Positions 38,030 to 47,362 of a DNA stretch of 64,000 nt are shown here, piece after piece; the first letter of the stretch is position 1, and each line of letters starts with the position of its first letter. A program made the position numbers and the translations under genes. The notes beneath the pieces were generated by a model, which saw nothing but the letters and a program-made list of their open reading frames with translations, was not told where the DNA came from and made no database searches. The stretch covers positions 62,001 to 126,000 of the forward strand of contig VBMV01000052.1 in assembly GCA_005878835.1 (NCBI GenBank), read 5' to 3'. This stretch comes from Gammaproteobacteria bacterium (lineage in GTDB: Bacteria; Pseudomonadota; Gammaproteobacteria; Steroidobacterales; Steroidobacteraceae).

Positions 38030-38098
38030 TCAGTCCATGATCTGGCTCGACAGCCACCACGCGAACACGATGACGATCAGCAGGCCTGCGATGTTCAT
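38030..38098 (-). CDS. 22-residue single-helix membrane microprotein
   Basis: An ATG at 38098, six bases after GAGGA, opens a 22-codon frame: MNIAGLLIVIVFAWWLSSQ, then three more residues, and TGA at 38030. Almost the whole chain is one hydrophobic helix with a tryptophan pair at the membrane interface. It lies 56 bases upstream of the GlsB/YeaQ-like gene on the same strand. The good ribosome site and the protein-like hydrophobic pattern support a real small gene; no family is recognised. Confidence 0.55.
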   Translation of the reverse strand: MNIAGLLIVIVFAWWLSSQIMD

Positions 38099-38352
38099 GG
38101 GAAATCCTCGACACGGATGCGGGTGGGCGGTCCGTGAGAGGATGCTCCGACTCGCATGCCGATTCTGTGCAGTAACCGACACACGCACGTGTGCGAGAGT
38201 CGGGATTTATACTTAAGTTGTCGCACGCCGCAGACGAGAGCCCGCCCCGCAGTGCGGCGTTGAACGAAGCGCCGCGCGCCTGTCGCCTGGCAACGACGTC
38301 GTGCCAAGGCTGTTGCGTCGATGTACAACACAGTCTCGGCGGGAGGATTTCA
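38099..38352. other. Divergent promoter region between the microprotein set and the propeller lipoprotein
   Basis: 254 bases without a gene. It is AT-richer around 38200-38220 (TTTATACTTAAG), offering TATACT on the plus strand (38208-38213) and TATAAA on the minus strand as -10 candidates, and it contains a CACGTG core at 38186-38191. No convincing -35 partner was found, so promoters are only suggested. Confidence 0.35.
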
Positions 38353-40011
38353 ATGCGCGTCAGTTGCGCCCGCGTTCTCTGCTCGGCACTCATCGCGGGC
38401 CTTGGCGCGTGCGGTCACGGCGGCGGCACGGCGCCGTCGCAGCCCGGCCCGTCCGGCCCGCCCGTCGTGACTTCCGGCACCGACGTGGTGACCTACAAGA
38501 ACGACCTGGCCCGCACCGGCCAGAACCTGACGGAGACGGTGCTGACGCCCGCGAACGTGAACGCGAGCGGCTTCGGCAAGCTGCGCTTCCTGGCCACCGA
38601 CGGCAAGGTGGACGCCCAGCCGCTGTACCTCGCGGCGCTCAGCGTGCAGGGCGCGACGCACAACGTGGTGTTCGTGGCCACCGAGAACGACTCGGTGTAC
38701 GCGTTCGACGCGGACAGCGGCGCGTTGCTGTGGCGCGTGTCGCTGCTCGGCGTCGGGGAAACGCCCAGTGGCCCGCACGCCTGCAGTCAGATAACGCCGC
38801 TGATCGGCATCACTTCGACGCCGGTCATCGATCGCGCCGCCGGTTCCCACGGCACCCTGTATGTCGTTGCCATGTCAAACAGCGGCGCCGATCACCAGCG
38901 TCTGCACGCCCTCGACCTCACCAGTGGTGCCGAACTGCTCGCAGGACCCAGGGACATTACCGCGACATATCCCGCACCGGGCGGCGGCACGCGGACTTTC
39001 GACGCCGGGCAGTATGCAGAACGTGCGGCACTGCTGCTGTCGCGGGGCGTGATCTACACGAGCTGGACTTCGCATTGCGACATCTCGCCGTACACCGGCT
39101 GGGTCATTGCATACGGTCAGACCAACCTCGCGCAAACGGCGGTACTCAATGTGGCTCCTAACGGCACCGGCAGCGGAGCCGCCACGGCGGGACCTGCGAT
39201 CTGGATGAGTGGCGGCGGCCCCGCGGCGGACGCCGCCGGAAATATTTACCTGCTGACCGCCAACGGCGCCTTCGAGACGACTCTGGATGCAAATGGATTT
39301 CCGAGCAACGCGGACTATGGCAATTCCTTCCTGAAGCTGTCGACGGCGGGCGGCGGACTGAGCGTGGCCGACTATTTCACCATGTCGAACGAGGTCAGCG
39401 AGTCGCAAGCCGATCTCGATCTGGGCTCCGGCGGGGCGATGCTGCTTCCGGACCTGACCGACTCCACCGGCACAATCCGGCATCTTGTGGTCGGTGCGGG
39501 CAAGGACGGCAATATCTACCTCGTCGATCGCGAGGCGATGGGCAAATTCAACGCCCAGAGCAACAACAGCCAGATCTGGCAGCAGTTGACCCAGGTCCTC
39601 GGCGACGGCAGCAGCGGGGGCATCTGGTCCACGCCGGCGTACTTCAACGGCACGGTCTACTACGGCCCGAGCGGCGGCAACCTCCTCGCCTTCCCGCTGA
39701 GTGGCGCGCGGCTCGCGGCCTCGCCCTCTTCCGCCAGCTCGGCCCGGTTCCCCTATCCGGGAACCTTCCCCGCGGTATCCGCGAACGGGGCCAGCAACGG
39801 CATCGTCTGGGCGCACCAGAACACCAACCCGGCGGTGCTGTACGCATTCGACGCCGGCAACCTCGGCCACGAGCTGTACGACAGCTCGCAGGCCGCCAAC
39901 GGCCGCGATCAATTCGGCGCCGGCAACAAGTTCATCACGCCCACCATCGCCGACGGCAAGGTGTTCGTGGGAACCCAGACCGGCGTCGCGGTGTTCGGGC
40001 TGCTGCACTGA
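38353..40011 (+). CDS. PQQ-like beta-propeller lipoprotein
   Basis: 552 residues from the ATG at 38353, six bases after GGGAGGA. Signal with lipobox ALIAGLGACGHGGG (acylated Cys near residue 20). The mature part has propeller-type blades: NVVFVATENDSVYAFDADSG, GNIYLLTANGAFETT, LVVGAGKDGNIYLVDREAM, GTVYYGPSGGNLLAFPLSG and KVFVGTQTGVAVFGLLH. No catalytic haem or Ca-binding dehydrogenase motif was noticed, so it may be a structural or binding protein and not a true PQQ dehydrogenase. Stands alone, divergent from the microprotein set. Role unknown. Confidence 0.8.
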   Translation: MRVSCARVLCSALIAGLGACGHGGGTAPSQPGPSGPPVVTSGTDVVTYKNDLARTGQNLTETVLTPANVNASGFGKLRFLATDGKVDAQPLYLAALSVQGATHNVVFVATENDSVYAFDADSGALLWRVSLLGVGETPSGPHACSQITPLIGITSTPVIDRAAGSHGTLYVVAMSNSGADHQRLHALDLTSGAELLAGPRDITATYPAPGGGTRTFDAGQYAERAALLLSRGVIYTSWTSHCDISPYTGWVIAYGQTNLAQTAVLNVAPNGTGSGAATAGPAIWMSGGGPAADAAGNIYLLTANGAFETTLDANGFPSNADYGNSFLKLSTAGGGLSVADYFTMSNEVSESQADLDLGSGGAMLLPDLTDSTGTIRHLVVGAGKDGNIYLVDREAMGKFNAQSNNSQIWQQLTQVLGDGSSGGIWSTPAYFNGTVYYGPSGGNLLAFPLSGARLAASPSSASSARFPYPGTFPAVSANGASNGIVWAHQNTNPAVLYAFDAGNLGHELYDSSQAANGRDQFGAGNKFITPTIADGKVFVGTQTGVAVFGLLH

Positions 40012-40117
40012 GCGCCCGGCTTACCGAGCGCGGCCGGCGACGCGCGGCCGGCGCGCTGCGCACCCGCGCTCACCGTCGACAAGCTCCGGTGTCGCCCGTA
40101 TCCTCGCTTCGCGCATC

Positions 40118-40672
40118 ATGAAGTTCTGCGACCAATGCGGCGCTGCGGTCCGGCTGCGTGTCCCCGAGGGCGATACGCTGCCCCGTTACGTGTGCGCGGC
40201 GTGCGGCACCATCCACTATCAGAACCCACGCCTCGTGGTCGGGTGCGTGCCCGAGCATGAGGGCCGCATCCTGCTGTGCCGCCGTGCGATCGAGCCGCGC
40301 CGCGGCTACTGGACCGTTCCCGCGGGCTTCCTGGAGAACGGCGAGACGCTGCAGCAGGGCGCGGCGCGTGAATCGCTCGAAGAGGCGCAGGCGCAGGTCG
40401 CCGTCGGATCGCTCCTGTCAGTGGTGCACGTGCTGCACGCGGAGCAGGTTCACGTGTTCTTCCGCGCCAGCCTGCCGGCGGCGCGCTTCGGAGCCGGGGC
40501 GGAGAGCCTGGAGGTCGAGCTGGTGGAGCCGGCCCGGATTCCCTGGGCCGACATCGCCTTCCCCAGCACCGACTTCACGCTACGGCGCTACCTCGAGGAC
40601 CGGGCCGACGGCCGCGAGCTGCATCACTTCACGACCATCGACCGGCGCCTGCGGGTACCTGCCGAGGGCTGA
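40118..40672 (+). CDS. NUDIX hydrolase with N-terminal zinc ribbon
   Basis: 184 residues from the ATG at 40118. A zinc ribbon ([33 protein letters not shown]) precedes the Nudix fold. The Nudix box [20 protein letters not shown] at about residues 70-89 has the E and REXXEE metal ligands. Family members with this ribbon hydrolyse nucleoside-diphosphate derivatives such as ADP-ribose or NADH-like substrates; the actual substrate is unknown. Too short to be full NudC. Upstream of fdxA. Confidence 0.88.
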   Translation: MKFCDQCGAAVRLRVPEGDTLPRYVCAACGTIHYQNPRLVVGCVPEHEGRILLCRRAIEPRRGYWTVPAGFLENGETLQQGAARESLEEAQAQVAVGSLLSVVHVLHAEQVHVFFRASLPAARFGAGAESLEVELVEPARIPWADIAFPSTDFTLRRYLEDRADGRELHHFTTIDRRLRVPAEG

Positions 40673-40761
40673 TTCACCCGCGCAGCGCGGGCGTGGCACA
40701 ATGCCTGCGCCAGCGCGCCTCGCGCCATGGGCGCGCGCGCCGGCTCCCTCGAGGAAACCGC

Positions 40762-41085
40762 ATGACTTTTGTCGTCACCGAAAACTGCATCAAGTGCAAA
40801 TACATGGATTGTGTCGAGGTTTGCCCGGTCGACTGCTTCCACGAGGGACCGAACTTCCTCACCATCGATCCGGAGGAGTGCATCGACTGCACGCTGTGCG
40901 AGCCCGAATGCCCGGTCGAGGCGATCTTCTCCGAGGAGGAGCTGCCCACCGGACAGGAGCACTTCAAGCAGCTCAACGCCGAGCTCGCCAAGCAGTGGCC
41001 GGTGATTACGGAGAAGAAGGACCCGCCTGAGGACGCCAAGGAATGGGAGGGCAAGCCCGACAAGCTCGCGCTGCTGGAGCGCTGA
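40762..41085 (+). CDS. fdxA: Seven-iron ferredoxin FdxA
   Basis: 107 residues, standard length. Starts [20 protein letters not shown] after GAGGAAA. Two cluster sites: [17 protein letters not shown] near the N-terminus, where the extra-spaced cysteines point to a 3Fe-4S site, and [15 protein letters not shown] for the 4Fe-4S. Low-potential electron carrier. A promoter is suggested by TTCACC (40673-40678), 18 bases and CACAAT (40697-40702); a GC dyad CCCGCGCAGCGCGGG lies between them and may end the NUDIX transcript. Convergent with dsbC. Confidence 0.93.
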   Translation: MTFVVTENCIKCKYMDCVEVCPVDCFHEGPNFLTIDPEECIDCTLCEPECPVEAIFSEEELPTGQEHFKQLNAELAKQWPVITEKKDPPEDAKEWEGKPDKLALLER

Positions 41086-41093
41086 TCGGGCGG

Positions 41094-41837
41094 CTACTTG
41101 CGCCCCGCATCCTGCAGGTGCTTCGCGAGCACATCCGGCGGGACATAACCGGGCAGCAATTCCCCGTCCGCCATGACAATGGCGGGGGTTCCGTCCAGGG
41201 CAAAATCCCGTCCCAGCGCCCAGGAGCGCGCCACCGGGTTGTTGGGGCAGGGCTTGGCGGGCAGCTCCTGCCCGAGCTTCGCGCGGGTCAACGCCTCGTT
41301 GCGGTTGGCAGAGCACCAGACCTGCTCCGCCTTGGTCCAGGACGAGGTGTTGGGTCCGGTGCGCGGGTAGGCCAGATAGCGCACCCGCACTCCGAGGCGG
41401 TTGTACTCGGCGATCTCACTGTGAAGCTTGCGGCAGTAGCCGCAGTCCACGTCGGTGAATACCGTGACGGTGTACTTCGGATCCCGGGGAGCGAAGATCA
41501 CCATGTCACTCTCGGGCACGGTCGCCATCAGGCGCAGCCGCGCTTCGCGCCGGCGCGCCTCGGTGAGGTCGTCGTTGGCGGCGAGATCGTACAGGTCCCC
41601 GGTGATGGCGTACTTGCCGTCCGAGGTCACATAGGCAATTTCCGCGCCGCGGGTGAGCTCGTAGATGCCCGGGATGGGTGAGGCGCGCAGCTGCTCGGGG
41701 CGCGTGCCGGGGATGTGGCTGGCCACTTCCGCGCGCGCGTCCACTCTGGGCTCGGACTGGGGCTCCTGCGCGGGCGCTGCATTGCAGGCCGCCGCGCCAC
41801 ACAGCGCCAGCCACAGCACGGACTTCTTGGCAATCAT
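41094..41837 (-). CDS. dsbC: Periplasmic disulfide isomerase DsbC
   Basis: 247 residues from the ATG at 41837. A signal peptide (MIAKKSVLWLALCGAAACNA) is followed by the short dimerisation domain (RPEQLRASPIPGIYELTRGA) and a thioredoxin fold with the active site DVDCGYCRKLH (CGYC), typical of DsbC. The structural cysteine pair appears as VWCSANRN and KPCPNNP, and the cis-proline as GTPAIVMADGE. Reshuffles wrong disulfides, kept reduced by DsbD. Downstream of xerD by about 140 bases. Confidence 0.93.
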   Translation of the reverse strand: MIAKKSVLWLALCGAAACNAAPAQEPQSEPRVDARAEVASHIPGTRPEQLRASPIPGIYELTRGAEIAYVTSDGKYAITGDLYDLAANDDLTEARRREARLRLMATVPESDMVIFAPRDPKYTVTVFTDVDCGYCRKLHSEIAEYNRLGVRVRYLAYPRTGPNTSSWTKAEQVWCSANRNEALTRAKLGQELPAKPCPNNPVARSWALGRDFALDGTPAIVMADGELLPGYVPPDVLAKHLQDAGRK

Positions 41838-41980
41838 GGGAATTTCCGCCGCTTCGCCGCTGTTTTGCAATTCGACCTGTGCGGGCGGCGAAGGTTCGCT
41901 CGCAGGCCGTGCCGGGGGCAGTCTAGCAGTTCCGGGTCGGCGACCGGGTGACGACACGCGGCCGCTCCGCCGGCGCAGCC

Positions 41981-42913
41981 TCAGCCGCGCGGATGGTGCT
42001 GTGCGTGCAGCTCTTTCAGGCGCTCGCGCGCGACGTGCGTGTAGATCTGTGTGGTCGACAGGTCGCTGTGGCCGAGCAGCATCTGCACCACGCGCAGGTC
42101 GGCGCCGTGATTGAGCAGGTGGGTCGCAAAGGCGTGGCGCAGGGTGTGCGGGGAGAGCTCCTTGGCGATGCCGGCCTTGCGTGCATAGCGCTTGATGATG
42201 TGCCAGAAAGCCTGGCGCGTCATGCGATCACCGCGGCGGGTGGGAAACAGGTAGTCGGTCTGGCGCTCGAGCAGGATCTCGCCGCGGGCGCCGCGGTCGA
42301 AGTCCTTGAGCGCGCGCATCGCCTCCTCGCCGAGCGGAATGAGCCGCTCGCGATCGCCCTTGCCGAGAATGCGGATGACGCCCTGGTTCAGGTTGATCTG
42401 CCCCTGGCGCAGGTTCACGAGCTCCGAGACGCGCAGGCCGGTCGCGTACAGCACCTCGAGCATGGTGCGGTCGCGGTTACCGAGCGGGTCGCTCACCAGC
42501 GGCGCCGACAGCAGCGATTCGACCTCCTCCTCGGTGAGCGAGCGGGGCAGCGAGCGGCCGATCTTCGGCATGGCGATCTGCGCGGTGGGGTCCTCGCGAA
42601 TCGCGCCCTCGCGCATGAAGTAGCGGAAGAAGCGCCGGAAACTGGACAGCTGACGCGCCGTGGAGCGCGGCCGGGCACCGGCGTGCACGCGCCAGGCGAT
42701 GAAGTCCTGCAGGTCAGCGCGCGAGGTACGCATGATCGGCACGCTGCGCCCGGCGAGCCAGCGGGCGAGGGCCGTGAGGTCGGCACGGTAGGCGGCGAGG
42801 GTGTTCGGCGACAGGCCCCGTTCCATCCACACCGCGTCCAGGAAGCGGGACACCGCCGGGTCGGCAGACTCGGCGTTGGGGGTGATGGCGATCGCGGCAG
42901 ACGGATTGGGCAA
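41981..42913 (-). CDS. xerD: Tyrosine recombinase XerD
   Basis: 310 residues from a TTG at 42913; no better start lies nearby. With XerC resolves chromosome dimers at dif. N-terminal SAM-like core-binding domain (GLSPNTLAAYRADLTALARW), then the catalytic domain with RKHRHY residues: TGLRVSELVNL (R), LGKGDRERLIPL (K), SPHTLRHAFATHLLNHGADL (HxxR), LLGHSDLSTTQIYTHV (H and Tyr nucleophile). The region to plsC (42914-43119) is AT-richer and presumably promoter-bearing. Confidence 0.93.
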   Translation of the reverse strand: MPNPSAAIAITPNAESADPAVSRFLDAVWMERGLSPNTLAAYRADLTALARWLAGRSVPIMRTSRADLQDFIAWRVHAGARPRSTARQLSSFRRFFRYFMREGAIREDPTAQIAMPKIGRSLPRSLTEEEVESLLSAPLVSDPLGNRDRTMLEVLYATGLRVSELVNLRQGQINLNQGVIRILGKGDRERLIPLGEEAMRALKDFDRGARGEILLERQTDYLFPTRRGDRMTRQAFWHIIKRYARKAGIAKELSPHTLRHAFATHLLNHGADLRVVQMLLGHSDLSTTQIYTHVARERLKELHAQHHPRG

Positions 42914-43119
42914 GCCTTAAGTCTCGCTGGGAACCTTGAGGTCTGCGCCGCGTGCGGTGGGCGAGGCCTAAGCTTCCCGATGATGTGGTGACCGCAGTAT
43001 GGTGAGCGCGGCCCGGCTATCGACGTGATGACCTTCACATCTGCAATCCCGCATTAACATAAAGAGAACCAGTTCACATACTTTAGCGGCAACGGCTGTC
43101 CTGTAATGAGCGCAAGGTC

Positions 43120-43917
43120 ATGAATCCGCCCGCCACCTTGCGGGCGCTGGCACTCGCGCCGGCACGCCTCGCGTACGGCCTGTGGAGCGCGCTGGCGTTC
43201 CTGGGCGTGGGCCTCACCGCGCTGCTGCTGCTCGCGGTGCTGACGGCCCTCGCACGGCGCCGGGCGGCGGCACGCGCCGCGGCGCGCGCTTTCCTGCGCC
43301 TGGTCGGCATGCCGCTCACGGTGAGGTTCCCCGAGCGCATCCCGCCGGGCCAGTGCGTGGTGGTGTGCAATCACGCCAGCTACCTCGACGGCATCGTCCT
43401 CACGGCGGCGCTGCCGCCGCGCTTCGGCTTCGTCATCAAGCGCGAGATGGCCACCGTGCCGCTGGCGGGTGTGGTGCTCAGGCGTCTGGGCTCGGAGTTC
43501 GTGGAGCGCTTCAATCGCCAGCGCGGCGCCGCGGATGCGCGCCGCGTGCTGCGCAACGCCAGTAACGGGCATTCGCTGGTGTTCTTCCCGGAGGGCACTT
43601 TCACGCGCACCCCGGGCCTGTTGAAGTTTCACACCGGCGCGTTCGCCACCGCGCTGCGCGCCGGCTGCCCGGTGGTGCCGGCAGTGGTGCGCGGCACCCG
43701 CCGGGCGCTGCCGCCGAACCGCGGCCTGCCACTGCCGGGACCGCTGGAGCTGCAGTTCCTCGCGCCCCTCGCCCGGCTCCCGGATACGGCTGCGGAGCTG
43801 CGCGACCGGGCCCGCGCTGCGATCCTCGAGGCACTCGGTGAGCCCGATCTCACATGTTGCGGCGATACTGCCCGCCCACCTGGTACAGCGCGCGCGAGAT
43901 CTGCCCGAGCGAGCTGA
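43120..43917 (+). CDS. 1-acyl-sn-glycerol-3-phosphate acyltransferase-like protein (PlsC family)
   Basis: 265 residues. An N-terminal membrane helix (FLGVGLTALLLLAVLTALA) and the acyltransferase motifs VVCNHASYLDG (HX4D) at about residues 86-96, GSEFVERFNRQ, LVFFPEGTFTRTPGLLKFHT (FPEG block) and PVVPAVVRGTRR. Adds the second acyl chain to lysophosphatidate, or acts on another lysolipid. Its last 68 bases overlap the convergent icmF end; the tail after LGEPDL reads through icmF antisense and may be unimportant. Confidence 0.85.
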   Translation: MNPPATLRALALAPARLAYGLWSALAFLGVGLTALLLLAVLTALARRRAAARAAARAFLRLVGMPLTVRFPERIPPGQCVVVCNHASYLDGIVLTAALPPRFGFVIKREMATVPLAGVVLRRLGSEFVERFNRQRGAADARRVLRNASNGHSLVFFPEGTFTRTPGLLKFHTGAFATALRAGCPVVPAVVRGTRRALPPNRGLPLPGPLELQFLAPLARLPDTAAELRDRARAAILEALGEPDLTCCGDTARPPGTARARSARAS

Positions 43918-46900
43918 CCTTGACGCACTCCATCAGCTCCGCGAACACATTGCCCCCGCCGGCGGCCACCTGCTGCAGCGCGCTCAAGGCCGCCGCGCAG
44001 CGCGGCGCATTGCGTGCCTGGAAGGTGCGCACCGCCGCAACCTGATCCTGCTTCTCTGCCTCGGTGGAGCGGATCAGCTCCGCCCCCTTGTGCTCCTCCG
44101 AGCCATCGGCCCCCGACAGGAAGGTATTGACACCGACGAGCGGCAGCGACCCGTCGTGTTTCCTGGTCTCGTAGTACAGCGACTCCTCCTGGATCTTGCC
44201 GCGCTGGTACATGGTCTCCATCGCCCCGAGCACGCCGCCGCGCTCCGACAGCGCGTCGAACTCCTTGTAGACCGCCTCCTCCACCAGGTCCGTCAGGTAC
44301 TCGATGGCGAACGAGCCCTGCCAGGGGTTCTGGATCTTGTTGAGGCCGAGCTCGCGATTGATGATCAGCTGGATCGCGACCGCACGGCGCACGCTCTCCT
44401 CGGTCGGCGTGGTGAGGGCCTCGTCGTAGGCGTTGGTGTGCAGGCTGTTGCAGTTGTCGAACAGCGCATACAGCGCCTGCAGGGTGGTGCGGATGTCGTT
44501 GAAGGAGATCTCGCGCGCGTGCAGGCTGCGTCCGGAGGTCTGCACGTGGTACTTGAGCATCTGGCTGCGCGGACCCGCCTGGTAGAGCTCGCGCATGGCG
44601 CGCGCCCAGATGCGGCGCGCGACGCGCCCGATGACCGCGTACTCCGGGTCCATGCCGTTGGAGAAGAAGAACGACAGGTTGGGCGCGAAGTCATCGATGC
44701 TCATGCCGCGCGCGAGATAGTACTCGGCGATGGTAAAGCCGTTGGCGAGCGTGAAGGCCAGCTGCGAGATGGGGTTCGCGCCGGCCTCGGCGATGTGGTA
44801 GCCGGAGATGGATACCGAGTAGAAGTTGCGCACCCGCTGATCGATGAAGTACTGCTGCACGTCGCCCATCATGCGCAGCGCGAACTCGGTGGAGAAAATG
44901 CAGGTGTTCTGCGCCTGGTCCTCCTTGAGGATGTCCGCCTGCACGGTGCCGCGCACCGCCTGCAGGGCGTGCGCGCGGATGCGCTCGTACTGCTCGCGTT
45001 CCAGCAGCTGATCCCCGCTGACGCCCAGCAGCGCCAGCCCCGAGCCGTCGTGGTCGCGCGGCAGCACGCCCTGGTAGCGCGGCGGCGCCACGCCGCGCGC
45101 GCCGTTCTCGGCGTGCAGGGCTGCGATCTGCCGCTCGGCCTCGCTCCATTTGCCGGCGGCCTTCAGATAGCGCTCGACCTGCTGGTCGACCGCGGTATTC
45201 ATGAACATCGCCAGGATCATCGGCGCCGGCCCATTGATGGTCATGGAGACCGAGGTCGAGGGCGAGCACAGATCGAAGCCCGAGTAGAGCTTCTTCATGT
45301 CATCGAGCGTTGCGATCGAGACGCCGGAGTTGCCGGTGCGCCCGTAGACATCCGGGCGGGTATCGGGGTCCTCGCCGTACAGCGTGGTGGAATCGAACGC
45401 GGTCGACAGGCGCGCGGCGCCGTGGCCTGCGGCAAGGTAGTGGAAGCGCCGGTTGGTGCGCTCCGGTGCGCCTTCACCGGCGAACATGCGCGTCGGGTCC
45501 TCTTCTTCGCGCCGGTAGGGATACACTCCGCCGGTATAGGGATAGCAGCCCGGCAGATTCTCCGTGAGGATGAAGCGCAGCACCTCGCCCCAGTCGCGAA
45601 AGCTCGGCACGGCGAGCTTCGGCACCGCCGAGCCCGACAGGCTCTCGGTATAGTTCTCCCCCTTCACCATGCGCTCGCGCACCTTGTATGAATAGGTGGC
45701 GTCGGTGGCCGAGCGCACGCGCGCCGGCCAGGCCTTGAGCTCCGCCACGCCCTCGGCGCCGATCTCGGCGAGCGCGCCGTTGTAGGCGGCGCGCAGCTCG
45801 CGGCGCGTGGCATCCGCGCCCGCATCGGTGAGCGCTGCGGGCGCAAAGGGCTCGAGCGGCGCGGGCAGGGAGGCCTCGTGCAGCGCCTCGAGGGACGCGT
45901 ACAGACCGCAGGCGCGGCGCGCGGCTTGTGCCTGCGCCTCGATGCGCGCGCGCGTGGCACGGCCCGCCTGGGCGATTTCCGCCAGGTAGCGCGTGCGCGC
46001 CCCCGGCACCAGCGGCGTGCGCGGCGCGAGCTCGGTGGGGCCCGCGTCCGCGAGCGTCCAGGAAGCGGCGCCGATTTGCCGGGAGCTGAGCGCGGCGCAC
46101 ACCGCGGCGAACAGCCGGTTGACACCCGGGTCGTTGAAGCGGCTGGCGACGGTGGGGAACACCGGCAGCTGCGCATCCGGCAACTGCCCCTGCCCGGGAT
46201 GGTTGCGCCGCCATTGCTTGCGCACGTCGCGCAGGCTGTCCTCGGCGCCGCGCTTCTCGCTCTTGTTGAGCACGATGAGGTCGGCGTAGTCGAGCATCTC
46301 GATCTTCTCGAGCTGGCTCGCGGCGCCGTATTCGCTCGTCATCACGTACAAGGACAGGTCGACCAGCTCCACGATCTCGGAGTCCGATTGACCGATACCG
46401 GCGGTTTCGACGATCGCCAGGTCGAACCCGGCGGCCTGGTACAGCTCGATCACGTCCTTGAGCACGGCGGCGGTCGCCAGATGCGCCCGCCGCGTCGCCA
46501 GCGAGCGCATGTAGATGTTGTCCGCCGACAGGCTGTTCATGCGGATGCGATCCCCGAGCAGCGCGCCGCCGCTGCGCCGGCGCGTCGGGTCCATCGCCAC
46601 CACCGCGATCTGGGCCTGCGGGAACTGCCGCGCCAGGCGCGTGAGCAGCTCGTCCGTGAGGCTCGACTTGCCCGCGCCTCCGGTGCCGGTGATGCCGATC
46701 ACCGGCGCCTTGCGGCGCGAGCGGGCCACCGCCCGCCGGATCTGCTCGGCATCGGCGCCCCCCACACCGGCGGCTCCTTCCAGCACCGAAATGCTGCGGG
46801 CGATGAGCGCGTGGTCACGGGCATTGAGCGGGCGCAACTCGTACGCCGGCTTGCGCACCGCGGCGATGCGCCGCAGGACATCCTCGATCATGCCCGCGAG

Positions 46901-47323
46901 TCCCATGCGCCGCCCGTCCTCGGGCGTGTAGATCTTCTCCACGCCGTGGCGCTCGAGCGCCTCGATCTCCTGCGGCGCGATGGTGCCGCCACCGCCGACC
47001 ACCACGCGGATGTGCTCGCAGCCGCGTTCGCGCAGCATGTCCACCATGTAGGCGAAATACTCGTTGTGGCCGCCCTGGTAGGAGCTCACGGCGACCGCAT
47101 CCGCGTCCTCGTCGATGGCGGCGCGCACGATGTCGGCGACGCTGCGATTGTGGCCGAGGTGCACCACCTCCGCGCCGCGCGCCTGCAACAGGCGCCGGAT
47201 CATGTTGATGGCGGCATCGTGGCCGTCGAACAGCGAGGCCGCGGACACGAACCGCAGGGGTGCCCGGGAGAGGGCCTGCTCGCTGCTGGGCGCGGCCGCG
47301 CCACCCTTGAGACCGGCACTCAT
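43850..47323 (-). CDS. icmF: Fused isobutyryl-CoA mutase (B12 domain, G-protein chaperone, mutase)
   Basis: 1157 residues. Interconverts isobutyryl-CoA and n-butyryl-CoA with adenosylcobalamin and reloads its own cofactor. Order of domains: B12-binding (about 25-155; FDGHDAAINMIRRLLQARG, with Asp-Gly-His as the cobalt-ligand motif), MeaB-like GTPase (about 205-470; GITGTGGAGKSSLTDELLTR, VVAMDPTRRRSGGALLGDRI, VETAGIGQSDSEIVE, VLNKSEKRG), then the mutase barrel (about 550-1157; GCYPYTGGVYPYRRE, RTGNSGVSIATLDDMKKLYS, INGPAPMILAMFMNTAVDQ, NSLHTNAYDEALTTPTEES). Ribosome site GGAGG ahead of the ATG. Divergent from a TetR gene. A related specificity (pivalyl/isovaleryl-CoA) cannot be excluded. Confidence 0.93.
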   Translation of the reverse strand: MSAGLKGGAAAPSSEQALSRAPLRFVSAASLFDGHDAAINMIRRLLQARGAEVVHLGHNRSVADIVRAAIDEDADAVAVSSYQGGHNEYFAYMVDMLRERGCEHIRVVVGGGGTIAPQEIEALERHGVEKIYTPEDGRRMGLAGMIEDVLRRIAAVRKPAYELRPLNARDHALIARSISVLEGAAGVGGADAEQIRRAVARSRRKAPVIGITGTGGAGKSSLTDELLTRLARQFPQAQIAVVAMDPTRRRSGGALLGDRIRMNSLSADNIYMRSLATRRAHLATAAVLKDVIELYQAAGFDLAIVETAGIGQSDSEIVELVDLSLYVMTSEYGAASQLEKIEMLDYADLIVLNKSEKRGAEDSLRDVRKQWRRNHPGQGQLPDAQLPVFPTVASRFNDPGVNRLFAAVCAALSSRQIGAASWTLADAGPTELAPRTPLVPGARTRYLAEIAQAGRATRARIEAQAQAARRACGLYASLEALHEASLPAPLEPFAPAALTDAGADATRRELRAAYNGALAEIGAEGVAELKAWPARVRSATDATYSYKVRERMVKGENYTESLSGSAVPKLAVPSFRDWGEVLRFILTENLPGCYPYTGGVYPYRREEEDPTRMFAGEGAPERTNRRFHYLAAGHGAARLSTAFDSTTLYGEDPDTRPDVYGRTGNSGVSIATLDDMKKLYSGFDLCSPSTSVSMTINGPAPMILAMFMNTAVDQQVERYLKAAGKWSEAERQIAALHAENGARGVAPPRYQGVLPRDHDGSGLALLGVSGDQLLEREQYERIRAHALQAVRGTVQADILKEDQAQNTCIFSTEFALRMMGDVQQYFIDQRVRNFYSVSISGYHIAEAGANPISQLAFTLANGFTIAEYYLARGMSIDDFAPNLSFFFSNGMDPEYAVIGRVARRIWARAMRELYQAGPRSQMLKYHVQTSGRSLHAREISFNDIRTTLQALYALFDNCNSLHTNAYDEALTTPTEESVRRAVAIQLIINRELGLNKIQNPWQGSFAIEYLTDLVEEAVYKEFDALSERGGVLGAMETMYQRGKIQEESLYYETRKHDGSLPLVGVNTFLSGADGSEEHKGAELIRSTEAEKQDQVAAVRTFQARNAPRCAAALSALQQVAAGGGNVFAELMECVKVSSLGQISRALYQVGGQYRRNM

Positions 47324-47342
47324 AGAGCCTCCGTAAGGAAAC

Positions 47343-47362
47343 CCCTGACTTCAGTCAGGGGA
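47343..47362. promoter_or_regulatory. Perfect dyad in the icmF-tetR intergenic region, candidate operator
   Basis: CCCCTGACT, two bases, AGTCAGGGG: 9-bp arms with a 2-base centre, 20 bases upstream of the icmF ATG. The tight centre suits a DNA-binding dimer better than an RNA hairpin. A second weaker dyad (ACCA, 7 bases, TGGT) lies near 47430-47445. Binding by the adjacent TetR protein is inferred. Confidence 0.45.
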
